Source: Candidatus Parcubacteria bacterium (GTDB taxonomy: Bacteria > Patescibacteriota > Minisyncoccia > Phycocordibacterales > UBA2100). From it: 54,443 bases of DNA. The stretch is taken from positions 1 to 54,443 of the forward strand of contig QZJK01000014.1 in NCBI GenBank assembly GCA_003599295.1, written 5' to 3'. A program made the translations under genes and the position numbers. The number at the start of each line of letters is the position of its first letter. The stretch's first letter is position 1. Shown piece after piece: positions 15,556 to 24,711 of the stretch. The notes beneath the pieces were generated by a model, which saw only the letters and a program-made list of their open reading frames with translations, made no database searches and had not been told where the DNA came from.

Positions 15556-18500
15556 CTAGAACGCGACGTTCCTGTTCCCGATCGGGAGAGGAAGAGACTT
15601 CACGAGGTAGTCGTTGGTCCAGTCAGCGGTCGTCGCGCTGTGCGAGGTCGCCGAGCGGTCCGTCCACACGAACGTGTTCGTGGCATTGCCAGCCCCTCCT
15701 GCGTTCATGTTCGCGAACGTCGTTGACGTCGCGGATGTGGTGTTCGGATTGGCGATCCGCACGCTCAAGTTGCTTCCCGCCGCGAGACCTCCTACTGTCG
15801 TACGCAATTCGTACAACTGTGAGGCGCCGGCCGCAAGCTGCTGTTCACTGTCAGCAATGAAGATAATGTCACCTGACGTTGCGGTAGTAGTGAACATCTG
15901 CGACTGGTTGGCTTGGCTACCTGTCGTCGTCGAGAAGGAGCCTGCCACGCTGACGTTCGCCGGCATGCGGTACAGCTTGACCGTCGTCGTTGCGTCGAGC
16001 GTTACTGCCGCCGTCTTGTTGATCGCGAAGACAGCCTTTCTCCAGCCCATAGAGCCGCCGGAGTTCGCGCTGACCGTGAAGCGTCCGATGACTTGGTCTG
16101 AACCGGCGACAAGTGCGTCGGTTATCGGAGTCGATGAGAGCGTCGGGATGGAACCGCGGACGACGAAGTCGCCCGAGCCTGCGGTTGCAGACCCGTCTAG
16201 GTCAGCACCGTCAAGCGTTGTCGTTGCAGTGCCCGAGCTGTCAACTGCTCTGAATCCGTCGGTTACACCGTTGTCGATAAGGACCGAGATGGTCTTACCG
16301 GATGATGCACCGGACGAGAGTGTCGGGATGTTCACGAGAACGTCAACATCTCCGCTGTCATCAGCAGGGATGAAGAAGTCGAGACCGGTGAAGGTCGCCG
16401 TCGCGTGTGTCTGCTGCGCTCCTGAAGAGAGCGTGAGCGACCCTGTCTTTTCTTCTGTCGCACCAAGAGAGTTCTTGTAGCGTAGTTTGACAGATGCGAC
16501 TGAAGTCGCCGCGTCTGCCGGGATTAGCACTTTCAACTCTTCGACCTTGAAGGATGAGTTCTGGGTCGTGAAGGTGAACGAGCCGGCTTGGACGTCGGAC
16601 GTACCTGCGACGACGTTCAGTGAGTCGGGGTTCCCCGCACCTACGGCCGTTGTGAATGTACCCGTGCCGACCGTGATGGTCTGGAGAGTGAGATCAGTGC
16701 CGACGGTAATTGCATTACCGGTCGTGAGTCCTGTACCACCTGTATTTCCAGAGCCTGACGTGATCACTGCCGTCCAAGTACCGGCGTTAGAGCCGGACTT
16801 GATGTTACCGACGATGTCTATCGTCTTCGAGCCCGAAGCCGGAATGTTGAAGTTGACCGAATACGTGTTCGTAGCGCCGAGCGTCGGCTTCGTCGTGCCT
16901 ATCTGCGTCCCCGTGGCGTTATCCACAAGCCGCATGTCGGTAATCGTTGCCGCCTCGTCAGTCGAGAGTGTGACCACGATGGTGTTCACGTTCACCCCTT
17001 CCGTCGCGCTCGCGGAGAGCGTGAAGCTTCCGAGTTTCGCGTTCGAGGTGCCGGCAATCATGGTCTGATCACCATACCCTGATGCCTTAGACGCGGTGAG
17101 TGCGGCGGAGGTAAGCGTAACCGTGTTCGCCGCCAAGTCCGAACTCGGAATGTTGAGGGATGTGAGTGATACCTGGCCCAGACCGTTCGAGGAGCCGTCA
17201 TCAAGAGTGATGGCTGCTGTTTCGCCAGAGACGAATGCCGCGCCGGTTGTCGATTTGGCATCTGCGTAGATGTCAACGATACCCACTTCCCCTGCTTTGA
17301 GAATCATGCTTGAGCCGAAGGTGAATTCAATGTCCGTCGCATCGGTCAGGTCCTTCGTGGAGCCGACCTGTACGCCGTTAAAGAACACCTTACCGTTGTC
17401 AAGACCGCGATCAGCGCTGGTGTTGGCGTTAACGTTGAGAGACTCAACCTTGACGTCTTCTCCTGCGGCGCGCATCTCGAAGGTCGCCCATTTGACGTTC
17501 GATATGCCGGGCGCTACTGCCGATGAAAGCGAGTTCGCCGCCTTCACGACTGAAACGGTTCCGACGTCGATAGTCGCCGAAGTGGCCGAACGCGCCGAGA
17601 AGGCGCTGCCAGCCGCTGTTGCAAGGATCGGTTGGTTCAAGTCGGTATCAACGAAGCGTGCATCGCCTGCACGGCGAAGTGAGAACTGGAAGGTCGAGTT
17701 TGAGCCGCCGACGATGTCGCCGACAACTTTAATCACTCGTCCACCCGTCTCAAGACGCTTGGGAGCTCCTGTGAGGTCCCAGTAAAGAGAGGCCTCGCCC
17801 GAGTTGAGCTGCGCAAGCGTGTTACCTACCTGCACGCCGTCAACGAAGAGCTGTAAGTTCTTGATGTCGTCATTGTCGATAGAACCGATGTTACGAAGCT
17901 GGAACGACTGCAGGTCGACTGCGCGCGTCCCGATAGTAACCGTGTTCTGCCACACGACGTAGTCGTCCTGCGGAGCGACTGCCGTTGCAGACGGAAGCGT
18001 CGTTCCGCCGAAATCAGCTGTCGCGAGCGTTGCCGCCGAGACTGTCTGAATACCGCCGGTGATCGGAAGAACGACTGTCGTGTCGAGAGCTCCCGACGCC
18101 GCTACTGAATTGAGTTGTACCCCGACTTGCTGGCCGGAAGTGCCCGTATCAATGTCAGAACGTACGGAGATGGATCTTGATTGGCCCGGAGCGAGCGAGA
18201 AGAGACCCGCCGAATCGTTGAAGCTGAACGCCGAGTTCGAGACTCCCGCTGAATCCGTGAGCCGCGCTGCCCCTTCGTAGAGGTAGACGGCCTCCAGAGT
18301 CGCGTCGTTCGATACGCCAATGCGCATGAACGCAAGGTTCGTCACGTTGATGGTCGAGCCGGTCGGGTTCGAGAAGGTGAACTTCCCGAGTTCGCCGATG
18401 GCCTGGCCCGCGACGAGTGCGACGTTTACGGGCGAGTCTGCTGCGAGCATGACCTTGAGGCCGTTACCCGTTATCGGAACTCCCGGACCTGGAGTGACTA

Positions 18501-18981
18501 CGCCTCCACCTGCGCAGAGGCTGTTTGCCTTTGCACGCGAGGACGGACCCCAGTAGCCGGTGCCGGCCGAAAGGCCTACCGGTGCCAAGATGTCAGCTGC
18601 GAACTTATTCTGGAATTTAACGACCGCAGCTTTGGTGATTGAACCAAAGTAGCTCGTTTCGTTGCCAGGAGAACCAGCTCCTGTTGTGGCGAGTTGTGTG
18701 CCATCAACGCTGTTAAGGAATTTCTGAATCGCCATCACTTCGCCACCACTGTTACCCATTGAGTGATTGCGTGTGAATGTAGCGCATACAAGACCACCGG
18801 TCTGTTGCGAGCCACCACCCTGAAGAGCGGCGATTTGTGCGAGCAGTGCCTGGATCTGCGCCTGAAGACTTTCAAGTGTCTGCGCACGCGCCGGTGTGGC
18901 GAACGTGAACATAACTCCGAAAATCATCGAGACAGCCAAGAGTACTGCCGCAACATTTTTTGTTGCTAATGATTTACTCAT
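15556..18981 (-). CDS. S-layer-like surface protein with PG-binding domain and multiple beta-sandwich domains
   Basis: A 1141-residue secreted protein, the largest in the window. The signal peptide (about 1-34, ARA before Gln) is followed by a short coiled coil (LESLQAQIQALLAQIAAL), one PG_binding_1 domain (FTRNHSMGNSGGEVMAIQKFLNS ... SYFGSITKAAVVKFQ), then some eight to ten beta-sandwich repeats. Recurring turns include GTS(N/D)(A/V)(K/Q)(L/A)GSFT. It likely forms the outer protein coat, held to the wall by the N-terminal domain. The start at 18981 is chosen because a signal peptide follows at once; upstream in-frame codons lie in the structured leader. No sorting signal at the C-terminus. 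Confidence 0.85.
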   Translation of the reverse strand: MSKSLATKNVAAVLLAVSMIFGVMFTFATPARAQTLESLQAQIQALLAQIAALQGGGSQQTGGLVCATFTRNHSMGNSGGEVMAIQKFLNSVDGTQLATTGAGSPGNETSYFGSITKAAVVKFQNKFAADILAPVGLSAGTGYWGPSSRAKANSLCAGGGVVTPGPGVPITGNGLKVMLAADSPVNVALVAGQAIGELGKFTFSNPTGSTINVTNLAFMRIGVSNDATLEAVYLYEGAARLTDSAGVSNSAFSFNDSAGLFSLAPGQSRSISVRSDIDTGTSGQQVGVQLNSVAASGALDTTVVLPITGGIQTVSAATLATADFGGTTLPSATAVAPQDDYVVWQNTVTIGTRAVDLQSFQLRNIGSIDNDDIKNLQLFVDGVQVGNTLAQLNSGEASLYWDLTGAPKRLETGGRVIKVVGDIVGGSNSTFQFSLRRAGDARFVDTDLNQPILATAAGSAFSARSATSATIDVGTVSVVKAANSLSSAVAPGISNVKWATFEMRAAGEDVKVESLNVNANTSADRGLDNGKVFFNGVQVGSTKDLTDATDIEFTFGSSMILKAGEVGIVDIYADAKSTTGAAFVSGETAAITLDDGSSNGLGQVSLTSLNIPSSDLAANTVTLTSAALTASKASGYGDQTMIAGTSNAKLGSFTLSASATEGVNVNTIVVTLSTDEAATITDMRLVDNATGTQIGTTKPTLGATNTYSVNFNIPASGSKTIDIVGNIKSGSNAGTWTAVITSGSGNTGGTGLTTGNAITVGTDLTLQTITVGTGTFTTAVGAGNPDSLNVVAGTSDVQAGSFTFTTQNSSFKVEELKVLIPADAATSVASVKLRYKNSLGATEEKTGSLTLSSGAQQTHATATFTGLDFFIPADDSGDVDVLVNIPTLSSGASSGKTISVLIDNGVTDGFRAVDSSGTATTTLDGADLDGSATAGSGDFVVRGSIPTLSSTPITDALVAGSDQVIGRFTVSANSGGSMGWRKAVFAINKTAAVTLDATTTVKLYRMPANVSVAGSFSTTTGSQANQSQMFTTTATSGDIIFIADSEQQLAAGASQLYELRTTVGGLAAGSNLSVRIANPNTTSATSTTFANMNAGGAGNATNTFVWTDRSATSHSATTADWTNDYLVKSLPLPIGNRNVAF

Positions 18982-19260
18982 ATTTTGTTTTGACCTTTTC
19001 CTTATCATCCTAAAGAGAATGACAAGGCGCACATGCGTCCTTTCGACGAGAGCGCTTGTGCATTTTTTGTGGCCTCCCTTTCCGTTAAGAATAAAGAGAC
19101 TACTAATAATCGGTGCACGTATGCACCTCATATCGCGTCTTCGTTCGGACGAAATGAAAATAAATTTTCATTTCGGATCCTCGCTGGCCGCGATAACTTT
19201 TGCTAGCCCCGCTTTTTCGCTTATTAAATATTTGCGAAAAGAACGGAGGTTAGCAGCAAT
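18982..19260 (-). promoter_or_regulatory. Long structured 5' leader of the S-layer-like gene
   Basis: Unlike most genes here, no -10 box lies close to the ATG. The upstream region holds several palindromes: a 12-bp stem with a 2-nt loop (19151-19176, CGAAATGAAAAT / ATTTTCATTTCG), GGTGCA/TGCACC (19113-19128), and CTTTTCGC/GCGAAAAG with an AT-rich loop near 19220-19250. A long folded leader is plausible for a highly expressed surface protein. The promoter could not be placed. Confidence 0.4.
19010..19063 (-). CDS. Possible 17-codon leader ORF
   Basis: An ATG at 19063 follows GGGAGG at an 11-nt spacing and opens a 17-codon basic, Cys-containing ORF that stops 28 nt before the S-layer-like start, in another frame. 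It may be chance. It is listed only because it lies in a long structured leader. Confidence 0.15.
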   Translation of the reverse strand: MHKRSRRKDACAPCHSL

Positions 19261-19441
19261 GTGTAAGACTGAATTTCTGGTGAGCGGTATTACTAGCCTG
19301 GATGAAGCAGGATTTCAGTAGTGCGCACGCTCAACTAATGTGAGCTTTGCGTTTCTTTCCCTATGAAAGTTGTCAACGAACTACGCAGAGAGCGGCCGGT
19401 TGCCACCTGCTTTGCGGATGCGCCTCCGCCGAATTGGCGGA

Positions 19442-19471
19442 TTGACTGGGCGACATCAGCGCAATTATATA
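19442..19471 (+). promoter_or_regulatory. Promoter in gene-free region
   Basis: TTGACT (19442-19447), 17-18 nt, TTATAT/TATATA (19465-19471) on the plus strand. The predicted start (about 19477) falls at the base of the hairpin at 19475-19559. Confidence 0.5.
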
Positions 19472-19474
19472 TCA

Positions 19475-19559
19475 GCAGGTCCTAGGCACCCCATGCCCGT
19501 GTCTCTCCGTTTTGTGGATAACTAATGCGCAAAAAGAGCCCATTTTGGGGCCTCCCTGC
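19475..19559 (+). ncRNA. Candidate small RNA: 85-nt long irregular hairpin
   Basis: The arms pair almost end to end: GCAGG/CCTGC, AGGC/GCCT, CCCC/GGGG, ATG/CAT, CTCT/AGAG and an apical TTTTGTG/CGCAAAA around an 11-nt loop, with internal loops. A plus-strand promoter lies immediately upstream. It lacks the SRP RNA apical motif and is too short for a typical 6S RNA. The strand is uncertain because the structure is symmetrical. Confidence 0.4.
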
Positions 19560-19719
19560 TTCATGAGCTATCGGTCCCACATTACCTCCCCTCCCAAAGG
19601 GAGTCAATAGAAGAGACGCGGGCGAATACTGAATCTTTCACCGTTTTCACGGTGCCTACATGTACCGTTCCCCGATCCGCGAAGGCCCTCCTCTTATTAT
19701 TGTATGTCCCGCTCTTTCG
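19560..19719. other. Gene-free stretch
   Basis: Together with 19261-19441 this is the rest of a roughly 590-bp non-coding gap. It holds small hairpins (for example CCGCC/GGCGG at 19426-19440 and CACCGTTTTCACGGTG near 19637-19653) but no convincing ORF, tRNA or known RNA motif. Confidence 0.5.
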
Positions 19720-20499
19720 CTACTGAATAAGAGCATATCTGCTCCATCGCTTAAAACCGCTCTTTTTCACGCGGCCCTGCCCGATAAGCCGCGCTAATTC
19801 TCGCTGCACCATCTTCTCGCTATACTCGGGAAGATTTGAGGATATATCCTTAATGCCGAGTTCCCCCTGCGACTTCAATATTTCGATCACTGCCTGCGAA
19901 CGTGTATCAAAGCCGGCGATACTCGAAGACTTCCCCGATGTCCTTGATGTGTCCTTTATGAGAGCAGTGTCCTTTAGAACTTCCTGTGGCGAACGTCCTC
20001 CAGAGATTCTCGACGCATGTTCCACACTCCCATCCCTAATGTCCAAGAGTTCGTCCTTTGAAAATGAGACGCTTTCCGAGAGGCCGGTACGCTGCGATAA
20101 AACGAGAAAGTTGCCCAACTCATCGAGGGCTTCCGTCACCGCGTTCGTGTTTTGCAGTGAAAGATAGCCTGCGAGCGAAAGAATGCGCATGAGGGAAATG
20201 AGCTCGCGGATGAGGGCCTGGGCAGTGTGAAGAGGCAGGGACGCGGGAGCCCGCATTTCATCCCGAAGATCAAGGAGGTCTGAAAGGAGTTTGACGCTTA
20301 ACCTCCGTGCCTCCATCCGGGCAGGCTCATGTTCAGGCACGTGGCCTGTTAGGATGTGGATTGCGGCGACCAACCGTTCAGCCCTTCGGTAGGCCCTGTC
20401 ACCGGATATGTTCCGTCCAAAAGGATTCGTACGAATAGAGCTGGCATCAAGTGTCTTGGAGAGGTCATTTGTCCTTTGTACGTCCTTATTCTCGTCCAT
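19720..20499 (-). CDS. Winged-helix protein with helical N-terminal domain, hypothetical
   Basis: A 259-residue soluble protein. Residues ~30-135 are helical (four-helix-like, resembling a four-helix-bundle domain). A Ser/Asp-rich linker follows, and the last ~65 residues read as a winged helix (RSQAVIEILKSQGELGIKDISSNLPEYSEKMVQRELARLIGQGRVKKSG). The C-terminal fold is typical of DNA-binding domains that sense strand opening by a preceding module. No exact family is recognised. It has no operon partner. Confidence 0.65.
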   Translation of the reverse strand: MDENKDVQRTNDLSKTLDASSIRTNPFGRNISGDRAYRRAERLVAAIHILTGHVPEHEPARMEARRLSVKLLSDLLDLRDEMRAPASLPLHTAQALIRELISLMRILSLAGYLSLQNTNAVTEALDELGNFLVLSQRTGLSESVSFSKDELLDIRDGSVEHASRISGGRSPQEVLKDTALIKDTSRTSGKSSSIAGFDTRSQAVIEILKSQGELGIKDISSNLPEYSEKMVQRELARLIGQGRVKKSGFKRWSRYALIQ

Positions 20500-20755
20500 A
20501 ACGTTGCAGTCATCTGTCTTAGAAGCGTCTCATATGCCGTCCGTCGATTATATAAAGGACGGGGAAAAGCGCAACGAACGCTCGTAGGCGTTTGATCGTG
20601 GTCTCAAGGATGTCCGTAATAGTGAAACAGGAGGTCTTGGGAGAAATGGAGGTATCGATGGCGCCGGGACGGCTCTTCGCGCCGGAAACAGGGTCACGGA
20701 AACCTCGCGAGAGAGAAAATTTCTATGAAGAATCCCCTCCTCCAAGGTATGATGT
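20500..20755. other. Intergenic region between divergent wHTH gene and ftsK
   Basis: Contains a CCGTCC/GGACGG hairpin around TATATA (20537-20562) and a TATGAT -10 box (20748-20753) just before ftsK. A short ORF running into the ftsK start is discussed among the rejected items. Confidence 0.4.
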
Positions 20756-20761
20756 ATGCCA

Positions 20762-23002
20762 ATGAGACACGGGAAACGAAACGATAAAAAGAAACGCCGG
20801 AGTGACGACAAGGATGCATTGCCACGGATAAGCACGGAGGCGATGCGCGGTGTCATCGCTGTTTTTTTCATCGCGCTCGCCGGTTTTCTCATTCTTGCGA
20901 ACTTCGGCAAGGGCGGCGCGATCGGCGCAGCTTTGTACGAGTGGCTCTCATGGCTCCTTGGTATCGGATATATGCTGCTTCCCCTCTCGCTCCTTTTGAC
21001 GAGCCTAGCCATCCTTCGTTCTTTCGAAAAGCATTTCGGCATCGTTCAATTCGGGAGTGTTGTTATCTTTCTTCTTTCAACACTCGGTATGGTTAACCTT
21101 GCATTCCCGGGAAAAGGCGGGCTTCTCGGTGCGAGCGTTTCGAACCCGATAGTTCTCGCCGTGGATACAACGGCGACGATCGTATTTTTATCCGCATTCA
21201 CTATCGCGGCACTCATTGTTGCGTTCGATATTCATCTTGGTTCCGTCTTCACCGGATTGCGCGAACGTTTTCGCCGTACGGAAATGGAGCCTCAACCCGG
21301 TGAAGCGATCGATGCGGCTGTCGTCGGATTGCCAGTCGAATCTTCAGAGCCCGCCCCATCTCTGCAAAACACTGAAGAAGAGCAAGGACAGGCAGAGAAA
21401 GAGAAAAGCGCGGCGGGCGGATTTGGCTCGCTTTTCAAGAGAAGCGAGGCAAACGCTGAAGGATTCCCGCCTATCGCGGCAACAGGGAACGCCTATACTC
21501 CCCCGCCCACTTCGCTCTTATCAAAAAATAGGGGGAAACCTGAAGTGGGCGACGTGAAAGCGAACATGAACATTATTCGTCGTACGCTCCAGAATTTCGG
21601 CATTCAAGTAGAGATGGATGAGGCGTCGATAGGGCCGACCGTCACGCGCTATGCGATGAAACCCGCGGAAGGCGTCCGGCTCTCGAAGATAGTCGCGCTT
21701 CAAAGCAACATGGAGCTCGCTCTGGCCGCTTCCCCTATTCGTATCGAGGCGCCGATACCCGGAAAATCGCTGGTCGGCATCGAGGTGCCGAACATCGCGC
21801 GAACGACGCTGGGTCTGGCCCCGCTTCTCTCGGATGAAGCATTCACGCGCTCCGACAAACCGCTTCTCATGGCTCTTGGGCGCTCGATCACTGGTGCGCC
21901 GCATTATGCGGACCTCGCGCGGATGCCGCACGTGCTCGTTGCGGGAACGACGGGTGCAGGAAAATCCGTCGCCATCCACGATTTCATCATTTCGCTTTTG
22001 TATCGCTGCGGCCCAGAACGGCTTCGGTTCATTATGATAGACCCGAAGCGGGTCGAGCTGACATCCTATAATTCCATTCCTCACCTTCTCACTCCCGTCA
22101 TTACAGATGCGAAAAAGGCAATCCTCGCGATAAAGTGGCTTGCGAAAGAAATGGAAAGACGCTACAACATCCTCGAAACGGAGCGGGTGCGCGACATCGC
22201 TTCGTACCACGCGAATGTCGTCGCTCCCGCGATAGAAAAGAAGCAAGAAAACGACGAGAAACAACTTCCGGAAGCGATGCCGTATATCGTCGTTGTCATC
22301 GATGAGCTCGCAGACATCATGTCGACCTACCCGCGCGAGCTTGAGGGGGGCATCGTGCGATTAGCGCAGATGAGTCGCGCCGTGGGCATTCACCTCATCC
22401 TTTCTACCCAACGCCCTTCCGTCAAGGTCATTACGGGGCTCATTAAAGCCAATATTCCCGCCCGCGTGGCCTTGCAGGTCGCTTCGCAGATAGACTCGCG
22501 CACCATCCTCGACACCGGCGGCGCAGAGAAACTGCTTGGCTCGGGAGATATGCTCTTCCTCTCAGGAGAGATGTCGAAGCCGCGGCGCATCCAGGCGCCG
22601 TTCATTTCCGAGAGCGAGGTCAAGAAGGTGGTCGCCTATGTCGCTAAATCGGGAGAGGGGCAGCTGCAGGACGAGATCGACTTCTCGGAACAAAGAATGA
22701 ATAACGGGACCGACGCTATTTTTGCTTCAATGGGCGAGGACGGGAGCGAAGACGATGAGCTCTACAGTGAAGCGAAGCGCACTGTCGTCGAGGCGGGAAA
22801 AGCGTCGACCTCGTATCTTCAGCGGAAACTTGGGGTAGGCTATGCGCGCGCGGCGCGTCTCATGGACCTCCTTGAAGAACGCGGTGTCATCGGCCCTTCC
22901 GACGGGGCGAAACCGCGTGAGATCATCGGAGCAGGGAATGCGGATGAATTAGCCCGCGAACCTGAAGAAGACGGAGAAAGTCCTGAAAAAGAACGTGTTT
23001 AG
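20762..23002 (+). CDS. ftsK: DNA translocase FtsK/SpoIIIE
   Basis: A 746-residue translocase that pumps chromosomal DNA at the division septum. Four N-terminal membrane spans lie between residues ~30 and 160, then a short linker (~100 residues, much shorter than in E. coli FtsK). The alpha/beta motor follows with Walker A GTTGAGKS near residue 397 and Walker B VVVIDELADIM near 515. The C-terminal gamma winged-helix (about 670-735) should read KOPS-like sites. The start at 20762 is preferred over 20756 because TATGAT ends 8 nt before it. The stop codon lies inside a large inverted repeat. Confidence 0.97.
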   Translation: MRHGKRNDKKKRRSDDKDALPRISTEAMRGVIAVFFIALAGFLILANFGKGGAIGAALYEWLSWLLGIGYMLLPLSLLLTSLAILRSFEKHFGIVQFGSVVIFLLSTLGMVNLAFPGKGGLLGASVSNPIVLAVDTTATIVFLSAFTIAALIVAFDIHLGSVFTGLRERFRRTEMEPQPGEAIDAAVVGLPVESSEPAPSLQNTEEEQGQAEKEKSAAGGFGSLFKRSEANAEGFPPIAATGNAYTPPPTSLLSKNRGKPEVGDVKANMNIIRRTLQNFGIQVEMDEASIGPTVTRYAMKPAEGVRLSKIVALQSNMELALAASPIRIEAPIPGKSLVGIEVPNIARTTLGLAPLLSDEAFTRSDKPLLMALGRSITGAPHYADLARMPHVLVAGTTGAGKSVAIHDFIISLLYRCGPERLRFIMIDPKRVELTSYNSIPHLLTPVITDAKKAILAIKWLAKEMERRYNILETERVRDIASYHANVVAPAIEKKQENDEKQLPEAMPYIVVVIDELADIMSTYPRELEGGIVRLAQMSRAVGIHLILSTQRPSVKVITGLIKANIPARVALQVASQIDSRTILDTGGAEKLLGSGDMLFLSGEMSKPRRIQAPFISESEVKKVVAYVAKSGEGQLQDEIDFSEQRMNNGTDAIFASMGEDGSEDDELYSEAKRTVVEAGKASTSYLQRKLGVGYARAARLMDLLEERGVIGPSDGAKPREIIGAGNADELAREPEEDGESPEKERV

Positions 23003-23175
23003 AAATTGTTATGAGCGGAGCGAATTATAAGTTCTTAACCCGACACACGCCACTCCAATATCATCAGTGTTTATTATGGAGTGTCCCAATGCTTATACGT
23101 ATGAAAGCGATAAAAGAATGGCGTGTGACGGGTGTAAGATTTTCTAGGCTCGCTATGCTCGCTAACAAAATCTAA
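22999..23175. repeat. 177-bp imperfect palindrome (hairpin or MITE-like element)
   Basis: The outer ends TTAGAAATTGTTA and TAACAAAATCTAA pair with two mismatches. The inner blocks CCCGACACACGCCA (23039-23052) and TGGCGTGTGACGGG (23119-23132) pair with one mismatch. Between them the arms (about 54 and 57 nt) align with small gaps, leaving a ~66-nt centre that itself holds ACTCCA/TGGAGT. The element begins at the ftsK stop and ends 1 nt before the next ATG. Confidence 0.8.
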
Positions 23176-23176
23176 C

Positions 23177-23560
23177 ATGCTCCCCTATCGCGACAGCCGC
23201 CTTGTTCACTTCATCCTGCTCGCTTTTTTCGTTGCGGTAGTCGCATATGCGTTCTTCGAGGGGCAAGCGCTTCTGCGAGGACCGACGATAAACGTCTCTC
23301 CACGGGTCATGGAAGTATCCGATTCATTCGTCGTCGTCAGCGGCACGGCGGAACGCATCACGCAGCTTTCTCTGAATGGCGCGCCGATAGCCATCACGGA
23401 AGACGGCGCGTTCGAGGAAGGGTACGTCCTGACCCCGGGGTACAACCTTCTCATTCTCGACGCGCGTGATAAGTACGGGAAGACCACGCAGCGCTCCATC
23501 GAGATCTTTTATAAAGAACCGACGTCTCCTTCCCCAGAAGGAGTGGCAGACGAGTTTTGA
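23177..23560 (+). CDS. Single-pass membrane protein with extracellular Ig-like domain
   Basis: A 127-residue protein with an N-terminal membrane span (residues ~10-30) and one beta-sandwich of the Ig-like/bacterial 'glucodextranase B-like' type (VVVSGTAERITQLSLNGAPIAITEDGAFEEGYVLTPG..., split here only for reading). Its start is 1 nt from the palindromic element and it lies 23 nt upstream of recA, so it may share transcription with recA. Function unknown. Confidence 0.65.
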   Translation: MLPYRDSRLVHFILLAFFVAVVAYAFFEGQALLRGPTINVSPRVMEVSDSFVVVSGTAERITQLSLNGAPIAITEDGAFEEGYVLTPGYNLLILDARDKYGKTTQRSIEIFYKEPTSPSPEGVADEF

Positions 23561-23583
23561 ATGGATATACTTGATTCTTACCT

Positions 23584-24648
23584 ATGGCACTCTCAAAAAA
23601 AGAAAAGGCTCCGCCGAAACAAACCGGCACCGGAACGGATAAAGATATCGAGCGAGCGCTTTCGGAAATAAAAACCAAATTCGGCGATGAGGCCATTATG
23701 AAATTGGGCGATCAGCCCAAGGTGGACGTAGACGCCATTCCCACGGGCTCTATCGGCGTCGACTGGGCTCTCGGCATCGGCGGCCTTCCTCGCGGGCGCA
23801 TCATCGAGATATTCGGACCGGAATCTTCGGGCAAGACCACGCTGTGCCTTCACGTGGTCGCCGAGGCGCAGAAAAAAAGCGGTGTCTGCGCATACATTGA
23901 TGCGGAACATGCGCTTGATCCGGAATACGCGAAAAAAATCGGCGTGAAGATAGAAGACCTGCTCGTCTCACAACCCGATACGGGAGAGCAGGCGCTCGAG
24001 ATAGTCGAATCTCTCGTGCGAAGTGGGAAAATAGACGTTATCGTCATCGACTCCGTCGCGGCGCTCACGCCGAAAGATGAAATAGAGGGCGACATGGGAG
24101 CACAACATGTCGGAAAACAAGCACGGCTCATGTCGCAGGCGCTTCGCAAATTGACCGCAATCGTCTCGAAAACGAAAACGGTCGTCATCTTCATCAACCA
24201 GATACGCATGCAGATAGGCGTTATGTTCGGGAATCCGGAAACGACGCCGGGAGGCAAGGCGCTTAAGTTCTATACGTCGGTGCGCATCGACATCCGCCGC
24301 ATCGCACAGATAAAGAAGGGGGACGAGGTGATGGGAGGACGCCATCGCGTGAAAATAGTGAAGAATAAGATTGCAGCGCCTTTCCGCCAGACCGAATTCG
24401 ACATGCTCTACGGCGAAGGTATTTCAAAAGAAGGCGAGGCGCTCGCGCTCGGAGAACGGTTCGGTGTTGTCGAGAAATCCTCCGGAGGCTCATATCAGTA
24501 TGGGGAGCACAAGCTCGGCCGCGGCTACGACGCCGCGCGAACTTTTTTGCACGAGAATAAACCAATCCTTAATCAGCTGTTGAAAGACGTACGCAAAGGA
24601 CTTGAGGGTGGAGGCGTGCCCAAAGCTCGCAGCGAATCGGAAGAATAA
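23584..24648 (+). CDS. recA: Recombinase RecA
   Basis: A 354-residue RecA of normal length for homologous recombination and repair. Walker [10 protein letters not shown] (78-86), Walker [12 protein letters not shown] (151-161), loop L2 with [20 protein letters not shown] (205-224), and the C-terminal domain are all intact. TATACT lies 12 nt before the ATG, a short leader. No lexA gene or obvious SOS box is visible in the window, so damage control cannot be inferred. Confidence 0.99.
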   Translation: MALSKKEKAPPKQTGTGTDKDIERALSEIKTKFGDEAIMKLGDQPKVDVDAIPTGSIGVDWALGIGGLPRGRIIEIFGPESSGKTTLCLHVVAEAQKKSGVCAYIDAEHALDPEYAKKIGVKIEDLLVSQPDTGEQALEIVESLVRSGKIDVIVIDSVAALTPKDEIEGDMGAQHVGKQARLMSQALRKLTAIVSKTKTVVIFINQIRMQIGVMFGNPETTPGGKALKFYTSVRIDIRRIAQIKKGDEVMGGRHRVKIVKNKIAAPFRQTEFDMLYGEGISKEGEALALGERFGVVEKSSGGSYQYGEHKLGRGYDAARTFLHENKPILNQLLKDVRKGLEGGGVPKARSESEE

Positions 24649-24672
24649 TTTCTCAGAAGAACGTCCGGTTTA

Positions 24673-24701
24673 TTGGACAAACCGGTATTTTTGCATAGAA
24701 T
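24673..24701 (+). promoter_or_regulatory. efp promoter
   Basis: TTGGAC (24673-24678), 17 nt, TAGAAT (24696-24701). The start would lie 3-4 nt before the ATG at 24712. Confidence 0.75.
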
Positions 24702-24711
24702 AGCGAGCGTT

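Noticed and set aside
15614-16480. A 288-codon plus-strand ORF
   Set aside because: Antisense shadow of the S-layer-like gene, with no start signals or domain.
19475-19559. SRP (4.5S) or 6S RNA
   Set aside because: No GGAAG/GGAAGCAGC apical motif of SRP RNA; 85 nt is too short for a typical 6S RNA.
20610-20765. A 51-codon ORF whose TGA overlaps the ftsK ATG
   Set aside because: The ATGA overlap suggests coupling, but the -10 box at 20748-20753 predicts a leaderless ftsK and the peptide has no recognisable feature. Possible, not supported.
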